Shown in pieces: positions 16,767 to 25,918 of a DNA stretch of 64,000 bases; within the stretch, counting starts at the first letter, position 1, and each line of letters starts with the position of its first letter. This DNA comes from Chlorobiota bacterium. GTDB taxonomy: Bacteria > Bacteroidota > Ignavibacteria > OLB7. The notes below the pieces were generated by a model that saw nothing but the letters and a program-made list of their open reading frames with translations, had not been told where the DNA came from and did not search any database. Both the position numbers and the translations under genes were made by a program. The stretch is from assembly GCA_028287785.1 (NCBI GenBank), contig JAQBOZ010000028.1, positions 248,001 to 312,000 on the forward strand, written 5' to 3'.

Positions 16767-19727
16767 TCAGTCGCGCGTCAGCACGAGCGGCCTGGTATCG
16801 GAAACACCATCGGACTCGACACGGTAGAAGTACGTGCCGCTCGGGAGGATCTCGCCGTTCTCGCCGTGGCCGTCCCATGCAACCGAGTTCGCACCCTGCT
16901 GCATCGTGGCCGCATCGAGAAGCGTCTTGACCGTGTTACCGGAGGCGTCAATGATCTTGACGGTCACCGGAGCGGCTGCCGCCAGGTTGAAGCCGATCGT
17001 CGTCGTGCTCCTGAACGGGTTCGGGTAGTTCTGCATCAGCGAGAGCGAAGGAGCATCGCCGGTAACAGCACCGTTCTCCAACTGCTTCTTCTGGAAGCCG
17101 TCGTTGTTGCCGCGGGTAAGCGCGGAAACCGGGCTGGCGTAGGTGACGTTCACATCGTAATCACTGGTGATCGAAGCGCTCCAGAAGCGACCGAACAGAT
17201 CGGTTCCCTTGCCAAGGTTGATCGTACCATTCGGTGCAAAGACCTGACCATGGAACTCCGTTTCGTCGTTGAAGTTCACCGATGCATCGTTCGAGCAGAG
17301 GCCGTCGGAGCGGACGATGAAGAGCGCGTAGTTGGCCGGGCCAACGTAGCCGTCATCATCGATCGAGAGCTTCGTGGCGATACGAACCTTCGTTGCCGTG
17401 TTCGTATTGATCTTCGTGTGCTTTCCGGCGATCAGCGACTTGATGTTGTAGATGCCGGCCGCCAGATTGAGCGTGGCGTTGTCGCGAACCGTGATTGTTC
17501 CATACTTGCCCGGAGCAAGCGTCGTGGTCGAGGAGACCGTGACGTTGTTGCTGCCGTAGGTGAAGCTGGGGACGATCGGCAGATTCGAGGAAGCGATGAT
17601 CGGAAGCGCCAGGCTCGTGACGTACGAATGACGCTTGATCGAGCTCGACGAGGCGCCGGTTGCGCGGTTGGCGTAGAGATCATAGACGCTCACCTTGGAG
17701 CCGCCCAGATCGACGTAATCGCCCATCACCTTGCTGCCGTCGGAGACATACACCGAGTGCGTGGAGCAACCGCCGCCGAGCGTCAGGTTCGGCTGAGCGC
17801 CGCCACAACCGCCGGTCTTGGTCCTGTTGTTCACACCGACGTTGCCGGTGATGAAGCCACGGGTGTTATCGGAGTACCTGCCCTTGAAGTAAAGGGTGTT
17901 GTAGGCGAAGAGGACGAAGTCCGTCCCCGGAACGATAACCACAACCGTCTTCTTGATCGTGCGGCTCGAACCGTTCTTCGTGATCGTCACGCTCAGCGTG
18001 TAGGTGCCGGCGGAGCAGGCTGCGTTAACCGTGACCGTCGCCGTGGTCGCGGTTCCGGAGATCGTGCCGGAGCCGGTGATGGTCCACCGGTAGGTCGGGG
18101 TCGTCTGGTTGGTCGTCACCGTGAAGTTGGTGGACGTGCAGTTGACCACCGTATCCGGGCCGTTGATGCAGCCGGTGATATTCTGATGATAGCCGAAGTT
18201 CGCAACCGGACGCTGATGAGTTGCATCGACGACGATCACTGCCACGTTCGGGGTGGCGATGCCGTCGGGATCGTACGTCGGCGTAAGATCGGAGCCAAGC
18301 GATGGCTGATCGATGGTAATCGTATACCGTCCGCTCTTCAGATTGGCGAACACATAGCGACCGTTTTCGTCGCTAACGGTCGAGAAGCGCTTATCGACGA
18401 CGCCATCGTTGTTATAATCAACGGCCAGGTTCACGGTCACCATATCGATGCCGAGGTCAACGCCCGCATCCTGGGTGCCGTTGCTGTTGCCATCATAGAA
18501 AAGCGTACCGGTGATCACGGCGGTATCCTGCGGAGCCGGGCTTGGCGGAACAACCGGGGTTCCGGTGGAATCGACGCCCAGCGGGGTCATCGCAAGCACG
18601 TTGGCAGTGTTGCCGAAGCGCCATGCGTCCAGGTTCTGCATATCCATGCCGGTGATATGCACCTGATAGATGCCGGCGGGAAGGCTGTCGGCATGATAAT
18701 CCATCTTCGTCCGGTCGTCCGGGGCCGTGCTGATCAGGAACTGCTCCCACTCCAGGTTGCCGGAGGGGTTGTTGTTCGTGTAGTACTCACCGTTCGGGTC
18801 GATCACTTCATAAACGATGCTCGGCGAGCGACGGTAGAAGAGCGAGAGTGCGTCATCGGGCGGCTCGGACGTGGCGGTATCGCCATCGATGCAGGCCATC
18901 GATCCACGTGCAACGCCTTCGGGAACGGCCGGCGTGCCGGCGGTCCATGCGGGAAGGCTGTCGCTCGGGGTGTCGGGATCATCCGAGTCCATGGTGGAGC
19001 AGTCCCAGGAGCCGAAATCCAGATCGCCATCCCACATCTCGAACTTCGCAATCGGGGTCGGGACATTGAGATAGAAGGTCCAGCTTCCATCGTAGTTCGT
19101 CGGCTCGAGGACCGGATAGAGCGGATAGACAACCTGTGCCGTGGCGAGGTTGGTCAGCGGCGCGTTGATGGCGAACGGCTGACCGGCGCGCAGCGTGAGC
19201 GATCCATCCGTACGAATCTTGAAGTTGCTCCAGCTCGTCACCGTGGGATCGGTGCTGCGAATCCGGAGGGTATAGAAATATGCACCACCGGCGCTTCTCG
19301 CGGCCGAGGAGTTGGCAACCGTCATGGCATACCAGGCATTATCGGGCATCGCATCACCGCGCCATGTCCCAACCTGCGTGGCTCCCGTTCCATCAGCCGT
19401 GGGATCGGCGAACAGGGTATACTCAAGCGGAACCGTGCCCACATCCCACATGCCACCGGTCTCACCATCGAAAACACCGATTTCGAGGTTGGCTGCCGTT
19501 GAAGGGGAAGTAAGGGTAAGGTAGATGTTCTGGCCGGCGAGGGTTGCAATGCCGGATCCGGCGATCGAAAGGAAGTGGGCATCCCGCACATTATAGGTGG
19601 GGAAGTAGACATATCGCTTCTGAGCAGAGGCAGTCTGCGTCAAACCGAAAAGACCGGATGCGATAAGCACTGCCAGCAGTAGAATCGATCGGCCCAAGGA
19701 AGGCAACCGATAGGTTTGCAGTATCAT
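16767..19727 (-). CDS. Large T9SS-exported protein with SdrD-B-like domain (cargo paralogue 2)
   Basis: 986 aa and clearly a duplicate of the preceding minus-strand gene: same length, same domain order and long identical stretches, above all in the last 90 residues. Signal peptide 'SILLLAVLIASGLFGLTQTASAQ'. SdrD-B-like unit 'ITGTLFYDGNSNGTQDAGVDLGIDMV...NNDGVVD'. An Ig/PKD-like segment ('GPDTVVNCTSTNFTVTTNQT', '...TITKNGSSRTIKKTVVV') precedes the beta-helix-like region ('LNLAAGIYNIKSLIAGKHTKINTNTATK'). The T9SS sorting domain 'LSLMQNYPNPFRSTTTIGF' ends the protein. The paralogues differ most in loop residues and Cys positions: copy 1 has extra Cys around 'STCVTFPIISSCSLPVIPCFTYGC', where copy 2 has none. 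Surface adhesin or matrix role inferred. Confidence 0.86.
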   Translation of the reverse strand: MILQTYRLPSLGRSILLLAVLIASGLFGLTQTASAQKRYVYFPTYNVRDAHFLSIAGSGIATLAGQNIYLTLTSPSTAANLEIGVFDGETGGMWDVGTVPLEYTLFADPTADGTGATQVGTWRGDAMPDNAWYAMTVANSSAARSAGGAYFYTLRIRSTDPTVTSWSNFKIRTDGSLTLRAGQPFAINAPLTNLATAQVVYPLYPVLEPTNYDGSWTFYLNVPTPIAKFEMWDGDLDFGSWDCSTMDSDDPDTPSDSLPAWTAGTPAVPEGVARGSMACIDGDTATSEPPDDALSLFYRRSPSIVYEVIDPNGEYYTNNNPSGNLEWEQFLISTAPDDRTKMDYHADSLPAGIYQVHITGMDMQNLDAWRFGNTANVLAMTPLGVDSTGTPVVPPSPAPQDTAVITGTLFYDGNSNGTQDAGVDLGIDMVTVNLAVDYNNDGVVDKRFSTVSDENGRYVFANLKSGRYTITIDQPSLGSDLTPTYDPDGIATPNVAVIVVDATHQRPVANFGYHQNITGCINGPDTVVNCTSTNFTVTTNQTTPTYRWTITGSGTISGTATTATVTVNAACSAGTYTLSVTITKNGSSRTIKKTVVVIVPGTDFVLFAYNTLYFKGRYSDNTRGFITGNVGVNNRTKTGGCGGAQPNLTLGGGCSTHSVYVSDGSKVMGDYVDLGGSKVSVYDLYANRATGASSSSIKRHSYVTSLALPIIASSNLPIVPSFTYGSNNVTVSSTTTLAPGKYGTITVRDNATLNLAAGIYNIKSLIAGKHTKINTNTATKVRIATKLSIDDDGYVGPANYALFIVRSDGLCSNDASVNFNDETEFHGQVFAPNGTINLGKGTDLFGRFWSASITSDYDVNVTYASPVSALTRGNNDGFQKKQLENGAVTGDAPSLSLMQNYPNPFRSTTTIGFNLAAAAPVTVKIIDASGNTVKTLLDAATMQQGANSVAWDGHGENGEILPSGTYFYRVESDGVSDTRPLVLTRD

Positions 19728-20387
19728 AAGTACTAACCTCGGAGTTTATAAGACACCCGAGATTGAGGGATCTCAGGTGCAGTTCATAAATATTATGAAC
19801 GAGTAGGGCTTTCTCAGACGATAAGCCATGCACGGGAAGCAGCCATCAACCGAAGAGCCGGGCATGAATTGCCGGAACTTCCATTCGGAAAGGCGCTCGC
19901 AGCCGGAATGGCCTCGAACACAGCAACGAACGCATACGCGGAACTCGCGCTCCATAACGCACGCACGATCGTTGCCCTAAATTTTACCTGGACCTGGAAA
20001 ATTGGACACGGATGGACCACTGCACATGCCGCCAGCGGCTGTCGTGAGCCACAAATATAGAAATTCCCTGCTCTTAAGCAAAATCAATCTTTCATAACCG
20101 AACAGGGCATTTGTAACAATACGTGGCATTTTTCGACAGAAACGGGCTTTTTCGGATATGGAAGCCGATATCCGATGGTTTCAGCCGGGCGACCCCACTC
20201 GGCCAGCACGGCCGTGTCCCGGCGGGGAAACAACGTCCGGACAGTCAGGTATTGCGATCGATTTGCCGCCATCGTTTGCCTGGAATTGCGATATTCGCGC
20301 GCACAGAGTGAACATGCCCGCCTGTCCCGATCTGATCTGGATATGGACGGGTTGCAGGACCAGCCACATTGCATCCCCGGGATTGTC
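19728..20387. other. 660-bp divergent intergenic region
   Basis: It lies between the divergent T9SS cargo 2 gene and the dicarboxylate carrier and must carry promoters for both. A GAGG near 19739 (minus strand) serves cargo 2. It is somewhat more AT-rich around 20050-20150 than its surroundings. No gene or repeat copy was recognised. Confidence 0.45.
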
Positions 20388-21857
20388 ATGGATTTCACGG
20401 TAGAGACGGCTGAGAAGGATGCTCCACCTTCCGCGCCGGGAGATGGGTTCTCGCGACGAGAAAGGATGATCCGCTGGGGAATCGTTCTCCTCTCGGGCCT
20501 CGCGGTGACGCTTATCCCCGTGCCGACCGGGATCGAACCGGCGGCATGGCGCCTGCTCGCGATCTTCGTCGCCACCATCGTCGGCTCCATCGCGCGACCC
20601 ATCTCCGGCGGCGCAATGGTCCTCCTCGGCGTATCGGCATCGGCGCTGAGCGGCGCCAACCCGATTGAAACGGCGTTGAAGGGATACTCCGACCCGATCG
20701 TCTGGCTTGTGCTGGCGGCGTTCTTTATCTCCGCCGGCATGGTCAAGACGGGGCTGGGGCGCAGAATCGCCTTTCTCTTCATCAAGGCAATCGGCCACCG
20801 ATCGCTTGGCCTGGGCTACGCGATGGTCGGCACCGATATGCTCCTTGCCTCGGTGATCCCGTCGAACGGCGCCCGGAGCGGCGGCATCCTCTTCCCCATC
20901 GCCACCAGCCTGGCCGAGGCGTACGATTCCCGCCCCGGCCCCACCGCGCGGCGGCTCGGGAGCTTTCTCATGGTGCTGATCTATCAGTGTGAGGTGATCA
21001 TCTGCGCCATTTTTCTGACCGGCCAGGCATCGAACGCGCTGATCGCGAAGTTCGCCAGACAGGTCACCACGCTGGATCTCAGCTATACTCGATGGCTGAT
21101 CGGCGGCATCGTTCCGGGAATCGTCTCGCTGCTGGTGGTTCCGCTCATCATCTACAAGATCTACCCGCCGACGATCAAACGGACGCCGGAAGCGTCGATC
21201 CTCGCGGCAAAGGAGATCGAGAGGATGGGGCCGATCTCCCGCAACGAGAAGCTGATGCTCCTGGTGTTCCTGCTGGTGGCCGGGCTCTGGATCACCACCG
21301 GGGTCCACGGGATTCACTACGCGGCGGTGGCCCTTCTGGGGATCTGCGTGCTTCTCCTTACCGGCGTGGTAACCTGGAACGATCTCCTCGCGGAACGGAG
21401 CGCATGGGATGTCTTCGTCTGGTACGGCGGGCTGCTGGAGATGGCGGAGCGGCTGGGGCAGTATGGCATCACCCGGAAGTTCGCCGATTTCGCCGCCGGT
21501 TTCACGGTCGGCTGGAGCTGGTGGTGGGCGCTGGCGCTCCTGCTGCTGATCTATTTCTACGTCCACTACGGGTTTGCCAGCATCACGGCGCATGTCACGG
21601 CGATGTTCATCCCGTTTCTGATGGTGATCCTCGCCGCCGGCGCGCCGCCATGGCTCGCGGTCCTCTCGCTTGCCTATCTTTCCAATCTGAATGCATCGCT
21701 TACGCACTACGGCACCACCCCCGCGCCGATCTACTTCGGCGCGCATTATGTGAGCCAGGGGACATGGTGGCGGATCGGGCTGATAGCATCGGTGGTGAAT
21801 ATCGCCATCTGGATGACGATCGGCGTGGCGTGGTGGAAACTGCTGGGATGGTGGTGA
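20388..21857 (+). CDS. DASS-family anion (2-oxoglutarate/malate-type dicarboxylate) transporter
   Basis: About 489 aa with roughly 12 hydrophobic segments. Family hallmarks: 'WRLLAIFVATIVGSIARPISGGAMVLLG' near the N-terminus, 'ASVIPSNGARSGGILFPIATSLA' (first SNT-like anion/Na site) and 'LSNLNASLTHYGTTPAPIYFGAHYVSQGTWWRIG' (second site, typical of the DiT1/YflS/SodiTl group that exchanges 2-oxoglutarate, malate or citrate). It acts in the inner membrane. The start is uncertain: the frame is open from 20175, ATG 20388 was chosen as the first that leaves a short cytoplasmic N-terminus, and 20466 is also possible. The next small gene starts 3 bases after the stop, suggesting co-transcription. Confidence 0.88.
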   Translation: MDFTVETAEKDAPPSAPGDGFSRRERMIRWGIVLLSGLAVTLIPVPTGIEPAAWRLLAIFVATIVGSIARPISGGAMVLLGVSASALSGANPIETALKGYSDPIVWLVLAAFFISAGMVKTGLGRRIAFLFIKAIGHRSLGLGYAMVGTDMLLASVIPSNGARSGGILFPIATSLAEAYDSRPGPTARRLGSFLMVLIYQCEVIICAIFLTGQASNALIAKFARQVTTLDLSYTRWLIGGIVPGIVSLLVVPLIIYKIYPPTIKRTPEASILAAKEIERMGPISRNEKLMLLVFLLVAGLWITTGVHGIHYAAVALLGICVLLLTGVVTWNDLLAERSAWDVFVWYGGLLEMAERLGQYGITRKFADFAAGFTVGWSWWWALALLLLIYFYVHYGFASITAHVTAMFIPFLMVILAAGAPPWLAVLSLAYLSNLNASLTHYGTTPAPIYFGAHYVSQGTWWRIGLIASVVNIAIWMTIGVAWWKLLGWW

Positions 21858-21860
21858 GAG

Positions 21861-22109
21861 ATGGCCGATATATTCCAGAGAGATATCCCGGAGGATGGCA
21901 TGAACCAGAATGAAATCCCCCCCGCGATCTGCCCGATCTGCGGCAAGGAAAACGCATGCGCGATGGAGATCTCCCCGCGACCGGAAGCGCCATGCTGGTG
22001 TACGTCGATGACGTTCACGGAGGAACTGCTCCGCCTGGTCCCGGCAGCCGCGCGCGACCGGGCCTGCATCTGCCGGAACTGCGCCGGGAAGCATCCGCCG
22101 GAGCGATAG
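21861..22109 (+). CDS. Cysteine-rich CWC family protein
   Basis: 82 aa (69 aa if ATG 21900 is used, which skips a poorly conserved N-terminus). Eight Cys are arranged CPICG...C...PCWC...CICRNC (residues 24, 27, 33, 45, 47, 69, 71, 74), the Cys-rich CWC pattern, presumably a small zinc-binding domain. The biochemical role of the family is not established. It begins 3 bases after the transporter stop, so it is likely read on the same mRNA. Confidence 0.75.
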   Translation: MADIFQRDIPEDGMNQNEIPPAICPICGKENACAMEISPRPEAPCWCTSMTFTEELLRLVPAAARDRACICRNCAGKHPPER

Positions 22110-22133
22110 AGCCCGAGGGATGATCCCTTATCG

Positions 22134-22646
22134 ATGCCACGAAATCCCGTGCGGCATTTATCCATGACCCTTACCGAAGCCAGAGATATTCTCGAAGCGA
22201 TCGAGCCGGCGCTTCCCTCCGCGCCGTTCGTCACGGCGCATACGTTCGCGCGCGACGGGCGGGCGCTGCATCTGGCGCTGACCGAACGCTTCATGCGGCG
22301 GACACGAAAGGGAAGGGTCTGGAAATCGGGGCCGCTCCTTACCGCGCTCAAGAACGCGGCCTACGGTTTCGATGAGGATCGGGCGCGAAGCACCGGCGGC
22401 TCCGACGGGATATTTCTGCTGGACCGCTCATTTACGCCCCGCAATGAGATGATGCGGAAGATCTTCGATCGCTATCTCGATAAACCCGGAAGCGGCGCAA
22501 CGGATGTGGCGGAACATCTCAAAGCATCCCCGGACGATCTTCTCGCCGTCCGACTGGTGTCGCACCACATGCGGCTTCTGGGAGTCCTTCACCGGACCCG
22601 CGATGAGGACTGGCTTGTGCTGGTGGATTATGATGACACGAAATGA
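22134..22646 (+). CDS. Conserved-looking hypothetical protein
   Basis: 170 aa (160 from ATG 22164, where 'MTLTEARDILEAIEP' reads as a natural N-terminus). No signal peptide or membrane helix. It has a basic patch 'RFMRRTRKGRVWKSGPLLTALKNAA' and a C-terminal half 'ATDVAEHLKASPDDLLAVRLVSHHMRLLGVL...DWLVLVDYDDTK' that could be a small helical or winged-helix domain. No family is recognised. Its TGA overlaps the ATG of the next gene (ATGA), so the two proteins are translationally coupled and may work together. Confidence 0.6.
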   Translation: MPRNPVRHLSMTLTEARDILEAIEPALPSAPFVTAHTFARDGRALHLALTERFMRRTRKGRVWKSGPLLTALKNAAYGFDEDRARSTGGSDGIFLLDRSFTPRNEMMRKIFDRYLDKPGSGATDVAEHLKASPDDLLAVRLVSHHMRLLGVLHRTRDEDWLVLVDYDDTK

Positions 22647-23047
22647 TGGATGATACCGACGGCGCGCGATCGCGGGCGGGTGAGGCCTACTCGCTCGATG
22701 AGCGACGGAAGATCCTGCTGGAACATCGATACTTCCTTGCGGCTGATGAGGTCTGCGCGAAATGGAAGATCACCCGCTACCGGCTCCGGATATGGAAGCG
22801 GGAATTGCGCTATGAGTATCTGATCGGCGATCTGGCGGAGATGACGGTGGTAGCGCTCCGCAATGGCTCCGGGACGATTCCCATGATCATCGAGCATCTC
22901 GATTATCTGAACCACGCGCGATATTCCGAGGCGAAAGTAATCGCGATTCTCGAAGGGCTGCGGATCGCGGGAATTGCGGCCACGGAGCAAGGTCGCTGGT
23001 TCTGCGATCCCTCCCACTCACGCAGCGGGACATCCTTCATTTTCTGA
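22643..23047 (+). CDS. Small protein with transposase-type helix-turn-helix
   Basis: 134 aa, starting inside the stop of the previous gene. Residues about 15-55 ('AYSLDERRKILLEHRYFLAADEVCAKWKITRYRLRIWKREL') match the helix-turn-helix at the start of IS3-type transposase OrfA and related regulators, which bind DNA. The rest ('ALRNGSGTIPMIIEHLDYLNHARYSEAKVIAILEGL') is helical and unrecognised. No catalytic transposase partner, inverted repeats or target duplication were seen, so it looks like a domesticated DNA-binding protein, not an insertion sequence. It overlaps the 3' end of the convergent peptidase-like gene by 11 bases. Confidence 0.6.
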   Translation: MMDDTDGARSRAGEAYSLDERRKILLEHRYFLAADEVCAKWKITRYRLRIWKRELRYEYLIGDLAEMTVVALRNGSGTIPMIIEHLDYLNHARYSEAKVIAILEGLRIAGIAATEQGRWFCDPSHSRSGTSFIF

Positions 23048-23795
23048 CTCCCCGGCCCCCCTCCCGTCCCACCGCGCCGTAGGCATCGGCGAACGCATCC
23101 CCCCGTTCCATCAGTTTCAGGAAGTCCGCCAGCCCGGCCGTCCCCACGATATCCAGCCATCGCCGCACCTCATGTTTGGACGTGGCGAAGGCACGCCAGT
23201 ATCCTTCCGATGTAAACGCGCTCTCGCCTGTCAGATCCTCCAGCGGCGGCGCAAGCGCTCCCCCCCTGGTCTCCCGTTGCCATGCCTCTTCGCGGTAATC
23301 CTCCCAGTCATCGGCCTGCATTGCCAACCCCTCATCGAACCACGCGGGTATCCTCACATCGCGAACCCACCAGCCAAGGCGGGCGCGCAGCTCGGCGTGC
23401 ATGAGTTCATGCGCCATCACATCCACGTTCATCCCATCCGGGCCAAGCACAACATACGTCTCGCCGAGGACGAAATGGGTCGCCGCCGTGCGATTTCCAT
23501 GCCCGCCGAAATCCTCGATCACCCGTTCATCGGTTCCTGCGATCACCTGCGGCGCTGACCGGAGCGATCCGTAGAACCCGGCATCGCGGGCGCGGGCATC
23601 GGAGAGGAGGATGCCTATACGGTCAACATCGCCGGCCGTCATCGCGGGATCGACGTAGAGAGAGCCGTTCACCTGCCTGAGGGTGGACCACGCAACAAAA
23701 CGGCAGCGAAGCTGGCTGGCGAACAGCGTGCAGGAAACCGTGAGGATCATCATGGCAGCCACGGCAAGCACGATCCTCCTGATTCGTTTGTTCAT
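23037..23795 (-). CDS. Membrane-anchored gluzincin-type metallopeptidase-like protein
   Basis: 252 aa from ATG 23795, which sits 8 bases after AGGGG; ATG 23801 is the alternative. One N-terminal hydrophobic segment ('IVLAVAAMMILTVSCTLFA') acts as signal anchor or lipoprotein-like signal. 'DVMAHELMHAELRARLGWWVRDVRIPAWFDEGLAMQ' contains HExxH followed 18-19 residues later by 'DEG', the arrangement of zinc peptidases of the gluzincin (MA) clan. The rest matches no family I can name. It is the last of three metallopeptidase-type genes on this strand, separated from the next by 52 bases. Probable extracytoplasmic location; substrate unknown. Confidence 0.65.
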   Translation of the reverse strand: MNKRIRRIVLAVAAMMILTVSCTLFASQLRCRFVAWSTLRQVNGSLYVDPAMTAGDVDRIGILLSDARARDAGFYGSLRSAPQVIAGTDERVIEDFGGHGNRTAATHFVLGETYVVLGPDGMNVDVMAHELMHAELRARLGWWVRDVRIPAWFDEGLAMQADDWEDYREEAWQRETRGGALAPPLEDLTGESAFTSEGYWRAFATSKHEVRRWLDIVGTAGLADFLKLMERGDAFADAYGAVGREGGRGVRK

Positions 23796-23847
23796 CGTCA
23801 TGACCCCTGGTGTAGATGAGGCGCCGCCGCCGCGCGGGGAGGATCGA

Positions 23848-25707
23848 TCAGAAATTCAACATCTTCTTCCGAAGCTCCACGGCGGCCGGCGGGGCCGCGT
23901 CGTCGATCGCCATCTCGTTGATATCGAAAATCCCGAGCGATACCGTCACCCGCTTCGTATCGGAATTGCCGTTCCGCTCCACCGCAAGATCGATGGTCAA
24001 CTCGGATGGGATCTCCGCGAAGAGAGGATCGATATTCGCGCTCGGAAACTCGCTCAGATCGTAGCGGACCCCCTGTCCCTGATAGGTTACCTGGAGCCTG
24101 GTCAGGATATCGCCGGCCTTGATGCCGCTGTTGTAGAGGCTTCCCCCCGGCACCACGCTGAGGACGCGGAGCCCTTTCTTATCGACCATCTGAAGGGCCG
24201 CGCCAAGGGTTGGCCGCCGGGTGCGTTTGGAGACGATCTTCATGCCGATCTGCGGAAGAAAATCCGCGTAGGGAATCGGGTTGATGCCGTCGATATACTT
24301 CCTGTAGAAATCCTCCAGCTTCACGCCGGCGAAATTCTCCATCATTCCGATGATCTCCGTATCGGTGAATGTCCGGCCGGACTTCCCGTACTCCTCGTTG
24401 AACCGCCGCATCACATCATCGAGCGAGACTTTTCCATTGCTTCGCTGGCGGATGATGATATCCAGGAGCATCCCCAGGACCGGCCCCTTGGTATAGAGCA
24501 TCTCCGATTCGCTCGGGGGAAGATCCGGGAGCTTTACGCTCAGATCGGTGATTGCCAGACGCGGGGACTTCCCGAAGGTGGGGCTTACATATTCATCGTT
24601 CGCCTCCCTGAGAAAACGGTCCTTGTCCATCACCCCGCTCCGGAGCATGAAGAGCTTGGCGTAGTACTCGGTAAGCCCCTCGGCAAACCAGAGGGAGATG
24701 GTGCGGGGCGGATGCTGGTAGTCAAACGGGCCAAGCTGCGCCACGTGAATCCGCTTCGGGCTCCAGAGATGCCAGAACTCGTGGGCGATCACCGGCGCCA
24801 GTTCCCTGACGATATCGCTCTGCTCCGAGTAGGGCATGCGATAGGTGGAGCTGTTCCGGTGCTCCAGCGCGCCGTAATCGTGATCGCCACGAACCGGCCG
24901 CACCAGATAATGCTGGAAGACATAGCGATCGTACGGCATCTCGCCGAAAAACGTCGTCTCCTGTTCCACGATCCGCCGCGTCATCTCCACCAGCACCCTG
25001 CCGAGCGAATCGTTGAACGGCACGGGAGAATGAAGGTTGATGGTATGCGGCTTTCCCCCCACCATGAACTCGTATCGCTGAACTTTTCCCATGTCCAGGG
25101 GCGCGTCCACAAGCTCATCGTAATCGCGCGCCCGGTAGGTGTTCCGGGAGGCGCCGGGAACCGGGTCAAGGCCGATGGCGATATCCCATCCGGCCGGGAC
25201 TTCGTAGTGAACCGTGTACGGCAGGCTTTTCCCGCCCGACGGATAGCCGAAGAGCGCGGTGCCGACCGCGAAGGCGGACGTGGGGCTGATATCCGCAAGG
25301 CCGAACCAGAGGGAGTTCGGGATAAGCCCGATGGAGCGGACCTTGTAGGCGATCTTCACATCGCCGGCCTTCGCGCCGGCAAGGGTAAAGGAGTTTGAAT
25401 CGGGATGCCCCACCGTCAGCGCCGATCCGTCGGCATTGACGGCCGTGAAATCGCTGACATACTTGCCGAAGTTGACGATATCGTAGGCGCCGGGGGCCCA
25501 GATCGGAAAGTAGAACGTGGTGGTATCCTGAATCACGCCGTGGAGCATCGCCGATACCTCGAACATCTTCGACGCGGGATCGGGAACCGAGACGGAGTAG
25601 TCGATCGTGGGGAAGCTCTCCCCCGCGCGCAACGGAGTATGGAGGCTGGAGAGATGGAAAGCCCCCGCCAGGGCAAGGGCCGTAATGGGCCGTGATAGCA
25701 GACGCAT
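23848..25707 (-). CDS. M61-family (glycyl aminopeptidase-like) metallopeptidase with PDZ domain, paralogue 1
   Basis: About 619 aa with a signal peptide ('ITALALAGAFHLSSLHTPLRAG'). The M61 N-terminal beta domain is recognisable ('YFPIWAPGAYDIVNFGKYVSDF'), then the catalytic motif 'PVIAHEFWHLWSPKRIHVAQLGPFDY' (HExxH) with the third zinc ligand in 'LWFAEGLTEYYAK'. A PDZ domain is near the C-terminus ('GLRVLSVVPGGSLYNSGIKAGDIL'). M61 enzymes release N-terminal Gly or Ala in the periplasm or outside. The protein ends 'RKKMLNF', as does its neighbour ('RKQMLNF'), so the two are tandem duplicates. ATG 25707 is used because 25716 adds only three residues. Confidence 0.9.
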   Translation of the reverse strand: MRLLSRPITALALAGAFHLSSLHTPLRAGESFPTIDYSVSVPDPASKMFEVSAMLHGVIQDTTTFYFPIWAPGAYDIVNFGKYVSDFTAVNADGSALTVGHPDSNSFTLAGAKAGDVKIAYKVRSIGLIPNSLWFGLADISPTSAFAVGTALFGYPSGGKSLPYTVHYEVPAGWDIAIGLDPVPGASRNTYRARDYDELVDAPLDMGKVQRYEFMVGGKPHTINLHSPVPFNDSLGRVLVEMTRRIVEQETTFFGEMPYDRYVFQHYLVRPVRGDHDYGALEHRNSSTYRMPYSEQSDIVRELAPVIAHEFWHLWSPKRIHVAQLGPFDYQHPPRTISLWFAEGLTEYYAKLFMLRSGVMDKDRFLREANDEYVSPTFGKSPRLAITDLSVKLPDLPPSESEMLYTKGPVLGMLLDIIIRQRSNGKVSLDDVMRRFNEEYGKSGRTFTDTEIIGMMENFAGVKLEDFYRKYIDGINPIPYADFLPQIGMKIVSKRTRRPTLGAALQMVDKKGLRVLSVVPGGSLYNSGIKAGDILTRLQVTYQGQGVRYDLSEFPSANIDPLFAEIPSELTIDLAVERNGNSDTKRVTVSLGIFDINEMAIDDAAPPAAVELRKKMLNF

Positions 25708-25918
25708 GCCGGACAACGATAAGATGGATATTTGGCGATCCTTCCTGAAAGCTCTTCACGGAATGGGCCGTTGACATGCTGGTCGAGGCGCTTCCGGCGG
25801 GCAGCCCATCGGGCTCCCTGTCGTGAACTCCTGGGGATCGAAGCCGGGAATCTACCGCGTGGGAAGTTGGCGGCAAATGAAATCTCTCGGGCAGATTCCC
25901 GGCAACCGGTCGTGCGGG

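Noticed and set aside
16866-19502. 878-codon plus-strand frame antisense to T9SS cargo 2, and similar long antisense frames (e.g. 5339-7087, 23683-25398, 25823-27763, 42751-44703, 51606-53456)
   Set aside because: Composition is Arg/Gly/Ala/Pro/His-rich with no recognisable motif, and each lies opposite a convincing gene; high-GC codon use creates such frames.
22643-23047. Insertion sequence remnant
   Set aside because: Only a DNA-binding motif is present; no DDE transposase part, terminal inverted repeats or target duplication was found.
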